Assembly (NCBI GenBank): GCA_032622095.1
Contig: CP136063.1
Span: 119,928,723-119,992,722 of the forward strand
DNA length: 64,000 nucleotides
Source: Siphonodentalium dalli
Lineage: Eukaryota; Mollusca; Scaphopoda; Gadilida; Siphonodentaliidae
Direction of reading: 5' to 3'
The notes beneath the pieces are model-generated. The model saw nothing but the letters and a program-made list of their open reading frames with translations. It was not told the origin of the DNA and searched no databases. Numbering within the stretch: position 1 is the stretch's first letter; each line of letters starts with the position of its first letter. Made by a program: the position numbers and the translations under genes. Of this stretch, positions 58,557 to 64,000 are shown one piece after another.

Positions 58557-59369
58557 CCCCAAGCAGGCCCTCCCATGAACGCTATATACACTATAATGCA
58601 TGTATATATAATCCGTGTCTGTCAGTCTGCCTAACTTCCCGAGTAAGTGCGTGGTGCGATCGTCAATGCCAATTTTTGTGTGAGTTTTAACTCAAGTCTA
58701 CTCTGGCCCCGAAGAAATACATGCAGAATCATTCAAGAAATAATGCTCGTGTATTGAAGCCATTTGAATGGCCGAGGTGTGGATCGGTTATAACCAACAT
58801 TATATATGAGAATGGGTGGAGGCATGCACTGGACCATTATGCGGTCATTGCTTGGTAGTTATTGTGCGCAGTTTTACATTGAAGAACCAGACTTAAATTT
58901 CGTGCAACCATGTCATTATATAAACATGGCTCCATCATCGATACCACTGCCTCCCGGGGCACGATTGTCTTGGGACGTTCGATCGTTTTAGATCAATATT
59001 CACGGCGTAACTCCAGACTTGATATTTCACCAAGAAAATGTTGAGCTGAACTCGTATGTTGTGATTGTCTCCGTATAAGTAAATTTTTCGCCTCTGAAAC
59101 GCATATAGACATGTTATCTTGTACAGACCTATTTGTGGAACAAGGAACGTGGTAAACATCGACGTGCACTAAACCGTTACACCCGCATAGCTGTCAAACT
59201 GATTGAGGTGTCCTTGTCTTTGTATAGCTCAAGGTAATATCTTAATTAATAAATTAATGCTCCGCATTCAGTTGAAAAAGGTTACAATGGGGTTGTCTTT
59301 ATTTGTATGGAAGTTCATATGATAATATTTACATACAATAAGTAATACATTTACAATAAGTGTGATTAT
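58557..59369. other. Unannotated intergenic sequence
   Basis: No gene was recognised. Confidence 0.4.
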
Positions 59370-59682
59370 CACTAAATCCAGCATTTCGATTGGTCGGCGC
59401 CCACGTGACTAGTTGCAGTTATTTCTCGGTGAACGCGTAACAGCTCATAACTGCAAGCCCATAATTACATCGATACGTCATCGATGCCGGAAAGAAAAAC
59501 GCGTAACGTTTTGGGCGCATTTGGACTCGCGCAGGATTGACTTAAATTAAATCATCAGGTTTCAATATAAAGAAATTGTTCCTGTTAACTTTTGCCAAGG
59601 GTGCTATGGGCTATTTTGGGCTGTTTTTGTCACGATACACTTTTCGATTTAAATACATTTACAAAAGTGGCTTTTTCGCTAA

Positions 59683-59865
59683 ATGTATATAAATATAAGG
59701 ATTAACTGTCATGTGGACTGTTTTTATGTAGATGTAACCGTGAGGTAAGTGGTCATAACTTTTATGTAAAACCCTTCGAGTTTTACACAAGTTATGACCA
59801 CTTTCCTCACGGTTACATCTCCATAAAAACAGTCCACATGGCAGTTAATCCTTATATATTTACAT
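59683..59865. repeat. Long palindrome (~88-bp arms), MITE-like hairpin
   Basis: The left arm ATATAAGGATTAACTGTCAT ... GATGTAACCGTGAGGTAAGT ... is answered by ACTTTCCTCACGGTTACATC ... ATGGCAGTTAATCCTTATAT around a TTCGAG centre. Only a few mismatches and one short indel separate the arms. Flanking sequences at 59370-59420 (CACTAAATCCAGCATTTCGA) and 59880-59930 (CACTAAATCCTGCTCGGCGA) are related direct repeats. Confidence 0.9.
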
Positions 59866-60183
59866 AGCCCGTCTGTGTTGCACTAAATCCTGCTCGGCGA
59901 TTGGTCAACTGCCCATTGGGTCACCCGTTGCATACCCCAAATATCACAGATTCTTGTTATAATCTGTCATAATCGATCAAAGCGGTCAGCGGAATAATTG
60001 GGCGTTCTTTTCAAAGTTCAGCCTAAGTGCGTCTGAAGCCAGTTATTTATATCGATCACGTCATCGTTGCTAAGTGCTTGGGAATGGTATATTGGGCTGA
60101 CTTAATGTGCTGCGTATCCTAGTCTCAAATCACCTTTTGTATGGGAATAAATCATCAAAAGGCTACATAAATATAAGAAATTA

Positions 60184-60232
60184 ATGTGTGCGTGTTGTTG
60201 TGTGCGTGTGTGTGCGTGCGTGTGTATGTGAT
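60184..60232. repeat. GT/GC-rich microsatellite
   Basis: GTGTGCGTGTTG..., GTGCGTGTGTGTGCGTGCGT pattern. The 64-codon frame over it is incidental. Confidence 0.8.
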
Positions 60233-60635
60233 TGGCGGATACGGTGCTGGTGTCGTTGGGGCACATTTAGTGAGAACCACTTCTCCGTTTGTTATTGGAT
60301 TCTCAATGCATTTATTTCAGATAATTTCGATATTTTAAGTGACACCAAGAAAATAATTGTCAATTTTTCAATAACAAAATGATATTCTTTGGTATTTTAG
60401 GTCTAGTTTATAAGTCATATTCCCATTTGTCCAACAGAACAAAGCAGAAACGATATTATGATATAATTGTTATGTTGTTGTAGTAGTTGGAGGACTGTAA
60501 CCCTGAATATATCTTTAAGGCTTATATATTTCGTGACAGCGCTGAACATCCATCACTCAGCGAGTGCTTCTTTTCTTATATGTAATACTATAGTCGTGCT
60601 TATTGTACACAATCCTCACAACTAAAAAATATGTT

Positions 60636-61160
60636 TGGTGTTTGTTTTTCTACTTGTTGATAATTGGATGACACCGTGCATGTCGGCTTTATTATACAGT
60701 GGTATTACATCCACGTGGTCCCATAATTATCAGCAGTGTCCTGTGCGTGATGCTAAACGCTTTGTTTGCTGCAGGAACATGCGCACATACTATCTGACCA
60801 CACCCTTGGACTTCACGTCAAATTGACGAATCTCAGACTGGAATTAACTACGCCTCCACACTTACGTCCTAGTTATTGTTGCTAGCTCTTACAATGGTCG
60901 TTGGCGTTGAACTACGTTTGTCGTTTGCCGATTGGTTAGTTATCGCTGTCTGTCAACAATCTGAGATTCGTCAATAATGATTATTGGCGACTTTACTGTT
61001 TATAATACGACATTGTGTCTCAGTGTAAAAGGATTTGTATATAAATCCCGGAACGCTTGTCTTGATTGCCATTATATTGCGCTGGGTTATGTTCACCTGA
61101 TGTCTGCCTTCACAATACATTACCAGATCGATACCTAACCTGTCTGAGTCATTTGGGTTG
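60636..61160 (+). repeat. Tandem duplication, copy 1 (carries a 153-bp MITE)
   Basis: Blocks ATGACACCGTGCATGTCGGC, ATTACATCCACGTGGTCC, GATGCTAAACGCTTTG, GCGCACATACTATCTGA, GGCGACTTTACTGTTTATAA and GGATTTGTATATAAATCCCG, then GGAACGCTTGTCT and TGATGTCTGCCT. They recur in the same order in copy 2 (61165-62060). Copy 1 contains the MITE at 60822-60974, absent from copy 2. Confidence 0.75.
60822..60974. mobile_element. 153-bp MITE with ATTGACGAATCTCAGA ends
   Basis: ATTGACGAATCTCAGA at 60822-60837 is mirrored exactly by TCTGAGATTCGTCAAT at 60959-60974. The body is non-coding. The corresponding position in the second copy of the surrounding duplication has no such sequence. The superfamily is not assigned. 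Confidence 0.75.
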
Positions 61161-61164
61161 TTAT

Positions 61165-62060
61165 TTTGGGCGGGGGTTGTTATTTATATGACACAGTGCG
61201 TCTCGGCTTCGTCATACTGATAGCATTACATCCAAATGGTCCTATAATGCTCACCCTATAACACTGAGGGAAAAAAACCTTTGTCATTTTGACTAAGATT
61301 TATTAGTAAGATTAGTATAATTGCGATCAGTGGAAATTGTACATTTATCAGCATTTATCAATGAATATTCAGCATAATTTAAGGCAGTGTTGAAATTAGA
61401 GTTATTCTTCGTGTAACTTCGTCACTGTGACAAAGACAAAAGTTAGTCATAGTGACTCGCTGAAAGGTGTGGGTTAGGCAACGTGACTCCAAATGCTTGT
61501 GACCAACTCTAATTTAGTCATATTGACCCGATTATTTTCTCAGAATATATATTCAAGATGCCTGAACTGTACGATTCTTCCTCGAACAAACAAATCGCGT
61601 AAATTAAATATTTATTTGACTAAGAACTAAGTTAGTCGTTTCAATTTAAACTTAGTCATTATGACTAACATTCATTTGACTAAGAACTAAGTAGGGTCGT
61701 ATCAATTTTATCTTAGTCATAATCACTAACTTAGCTGATGACTAAGAACAAGTTAGTCATTATGACTAAGGATTTTTCTCAGTGAATTGACGCTAAGACG
61801 CTTCGAACTCGTGCACACATAATCTGAACGCACACATAGACTTCCTTTGGATTACCATCGAATGGTGACTTTACTGCTTATTATATCACTTGTTTTACCA
61901 TCGATACGTCACTGGGTTCCCGTGAAATGGATTTGTATATAAATTCCGGAACGCTTGTCTAGCATGTCACTATATTGCGCTGTGTTATGTTCCCCTGATG
62001 TCTGCCTGCATCATGCATCACCCGATCGATACCAAACTTGTCAAACTAAGTGATCTGGCT
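61165..62060 (+). repeat. Tandem duplication, copy 2 (carries a CACTG element)
   Basis: ATGACACAGTGCGTCTCGGC, ATTACATCCAAATGGTCC, then the CACTG insertion, then GACGCTAAGACGCTTCG, GCACACATAATCTGA, GGTGACTTTACTGCTTATTA, GGATTTGTATATAAATTCCG, GGAACGCTTGTCT and TGATGTCTGCCT. The order and spacing match copy 1 once both insertions are removed. Confidence 0.75.
61262..61784 (+). mobile_element. CACTG-ended DNA element, uninterrupted copy
   Basis: The left end is CACTGAGGGAAAAAAACC and the right end in reverse complement is CACTGAGAAAAATCC. Clusters of TTAGTCA / TGACTAA palindromes lie near both ends, and near the right end a ~60-bp stretch (TTTGACTAAGAACTAAG...) is duplicated. ATAATTTAAGGCAGTGTTGA and TGACTCGCTGAAAGGTGTGG match the 27737-29374 element. 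Non-coding. CACTA/Chapaev affinity is suggested by the ends only. Confidence 0.78.
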
Positions 62061-62620
62061 TGTTGAACGAGTGTCGCGCTCATCAAGGCATTATGTAAGT
62101 AGGCGTCCAAGACACTCAACCGTGAGCTAATTGAAAAGGCAGACTAGGAAACGGAAATGACGGTCCGCTATCAAAGCTCGACCTTTGTTCTGCCTTTCTC
62201 TGAACCCACTCTCAGAACTCGTCTGTGTATCGGGAGTATACTAAATGGAATTGGAGAGGGTGGTGAAAAAATAGAAAACCATGTTCATCAATGTAATGTG
62301 AATCACTGGCATTTCGATATAGCCCTGATTTGGAGACGGGCGCATGCACAGTCTAGACTGTTTCAACGACAAATCATTATCCCAGTTATTTCATCTTCCG
62401 GATGTATTGGTGGCGGCTCTGAATTTGTTCATCCTTGTTATTGTATACTACATGCAATGGTAAATTTATCCAATAATATTTAGAGGTTATTGGTTAGTTT
62501 GATATCGAACTCGAACCGCCCCTCGTGAGGTCACCACGTCATCGTACAAACCTTTTGACGCCATCAGCAAGACGGACGTTCAGGTGATATGATTGTCCAC
62601 GGGCGGGACAGAAGATAGCA
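62061..62620. other. Unannotated sequence before the LINE fragment
   Basis: A 108-codon frame at 62157-62483 has no recognised domain and is probably chance. Confidence 0.4.
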
Positions 62621-63815
62621 TTATATTACACGAAAATGTTTAATGAAATACTTAGCACGGGTCATATCCCAACTGATTGGGAGATAGGAATAATACGTTC
62701 AATATATATAAAAATAAAGGTAACCCTTTGAATCCAGAAGGCTATAGGAAAATAGCGTTACTGTGTACTCTCTCAAAGATTTTCACAAGTATATTAAACA
62801 ACCGGCTAAATAACTTCCTCACTTCAAATAACTTGCAGACAGAGGCACAAGCCGGCTTCCGCAAAGGGTACTCAACTATTGACCACAGCTTTTCTTTGTA
62901 TGCCCTTACCCAGATAATGATACTGAAAAAAGAAGACTTTACTGTGCATTCATAGATTTTTCGAAAGCCTTTGATTACGTTTGGCGCATGGGCCTCTGGG
63001 CAAAACTCGAAAATTTCGGAATTAAAGGGAAAATACTCGATGTAACCAAAAGTTTATACACAAACCTGAAAATGACTGTTATGACCGATGACTTCTCTGG
63101 GTTCTTCCCCAGTCAAACAGGAGTAAAACAAGGTGATGGATTATCCCCCCTTCTATTTTCACTATATGTGAACGATCTGGAGGATCATCTTAAAAATAAC
63201 GGCTGCACAGGATAGACTTGGCAAAGGTTAATAAGACAAATACTGGGGTGTATCTAAAACTATTGCTCCTGATATATGCTGATGACACTGTACTTTTATC
63301 TGACACACCCCGCGGTTTGCATAATGCTCTTCATCACTTCTCCGTATATTGTGATACCTGGAAACTTGATATAAACACATCGATAAAAAAAAAATGATAT
63401 TCGGAAGTAAACCGTAATACAAAAGGCCATTATCATTCAAAATAAATTAAACAAATCTTGAAATAATCGACACCTTTAAATACCTGGGAACTTGGTTCAC
63501 TAGAAATGCCACATTTAATAAGGACATATAACACGAGATACAAAGCTGCAAAACAACTGAGAAATGTATGCTCTTTTGAATAAAACCCGCAAATACAAGC
63601 TTTCATATTACAGTGTCCTTGAAGTATACGAGAAATCGATAGCTCCGGTTATGACTTATGGGTCTGAGATATGGGGTTTTGAAAACACCACATGTCTTGA
63701 AAAACTAGAAATCTGGTTCCTAAAATTCGCCCTAAATCTAAAAAAATCCACCCCAAACCCCGTTCGTATATGGAGAAACTGGCATATACCCAATAGCATC
63801 AGTAATAAAAAATAG
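62621..63815 (+). pseudogene. LINE reverse-transcriptase pseudogene
   Basis: Several frames together cover an almost full RT domain. In order: MFNEILSTGHIPTDW (62636 on), NPEGYRKIALLCTLSKIF, TEAQAGFRKGYSTIDHSF, FIDFSKAFDYVWR with the first catalytic Asp (about 62949-62987), GVKQGDGLSPLLFSLYVNDL (63121-63180), YADDTVLLSD with the catalytic DD (about 63274-63303), FKYLGTWF, and YEKSIAPVMTYGSEIWGF (63621 on). At least four frameshifts or stops separate the parts (near 62715, 62955, 63215 and 63395-63565). This is a CR1/L2/jockey-like non-LTR element. The C-terminal fragments at 24242 and 34655 may be of the same or a related family. The 3' side ends close to a TTAA MITE at 63831. The overlapping reverse frame at 63228-63440 is an antisense shadow. 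Confidence 0.88.
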
Positions 63816-63830
63816 ATATCTTAAAAGTAC

Positions 63831-64000
63831 TCAATCCGTAAAGAGGGTCCCCATCTCAACAGATTCCAACAACAACAATCCAATCAGAGGGTCCTATATT
63901 ACTATTTCTTTGGCTTTGGGGGTAAACAATATTTGATTCGAGTCGAGGAACCCATCAAACAAAGCTCAGAGTTATTAGATATTGATTTTTGAAATTTGTT
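63831..64000. mobile_element. TTAA-flanked MITE, family A, rearranged copy cut by the window edge
   Basis: TTAA at 63831-63834 is followed by AAGTACTCAATCCGTAAAGA, then GTCCCCATCTCAACAGATTC and CAACAACAACAATCC, the family left end in forward orientation. From about 63890 it switches to ACTATTTCTTTGGCTTTGGG, TTTGATTCGAGTCGAGGAAC and TGATTTTTGAA, the other half of the family in reverse. The middle is thus inverted or two copies are fused. The right end lies outside the window. Confidence 0.7.

Noticed and set aside
62157-62483. 108-codon forward frame upstream of the LINE
   Set aside because: Does not match an endonuclease or any other LINE domain and has no independent support.
63228-63440. 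Reverse-strand 70-codon frame
   Set aside because: Antisense shadow of the LINE YADD region.

Overview
This 64 kb window looks like eukaryotic, almost certainly metazoan, nuclear DNA. It is AT-rich, full of microsatellites and poly-C/poly-A tracts, and has no gene-dense operons. It carries decayed non-LTR retrotransposons (LINEs), tRNA-derived SINE-like sequences, several families of short transposons with terminal inverted repeats (TIRs), and two long satellite arrays. The LINE and MITE mixture suggests a marine invertebrate, possibly a mollusc or another lophotrochozoan. That is an inference from repeat style, because no host gene is present to test it. I find no convincing host protein-coding exon, tRNA, rRNA or snRNA gene. 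Most short open frames look like chance.

Layout. 0-10 kb: a partial hAT-like MITE (1158), a TTAA-flanked MITE (2197), a compound microsatellite (4.8 kb), a reverse-strand SINE (5.6-5.8 kb), an element rich in TCAAGGTCA motifs (6.0-6.8 kb), a TTAA MITE holding two mirror-image 67-bp palindromes (7707-8107) and a foldback element (8904-9650). 10-16 kb: a 34-bp satellite (10782-11498) whose last unit is split by a 2.2 kb element, then a LINE 3' end and a modular repeat. 17-27 kb: TTAA MITEs, including two abutting copies that share one TTAA (22710-23415), and a LINE C-terminal fragment (24.2-24.8 kb). 27.7-29.4 kb: a CACTG-ended element with a second transposon nested in it. 32-41 kb: more MITEs, including a hAT-like element inside a SINE with a perfect 8-bp target duplication (35.2-36.3 kb). 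41.7-43.8 kb: an L1/Tx1-type LINE fragment (448-codon open frame) and an opposing LINE fragment. 46-51 kb: modular tandem repeats. 52.6-54.1 kb: a TTA-flanked element with a hAT-like element nested in it. 54.2-55.8 kb: a 40-bp satellite. 55.9-62 kb: further MITEs, hairpins and a tandem duplication whose two copies carry different insertions. 62.6-63.8 kb: a LINE reverse-transcriptase pseudogene. 63.8 kb to the end: a rearranged TTAA MITE.

Nothing here works together as a pathway. The coherent story is transposition history: which element inserted into which can be read directly from target duplications and from paralogous empty sites in the same window. No transposase was recognised, so every DNA transposon here looks non-autonomous.
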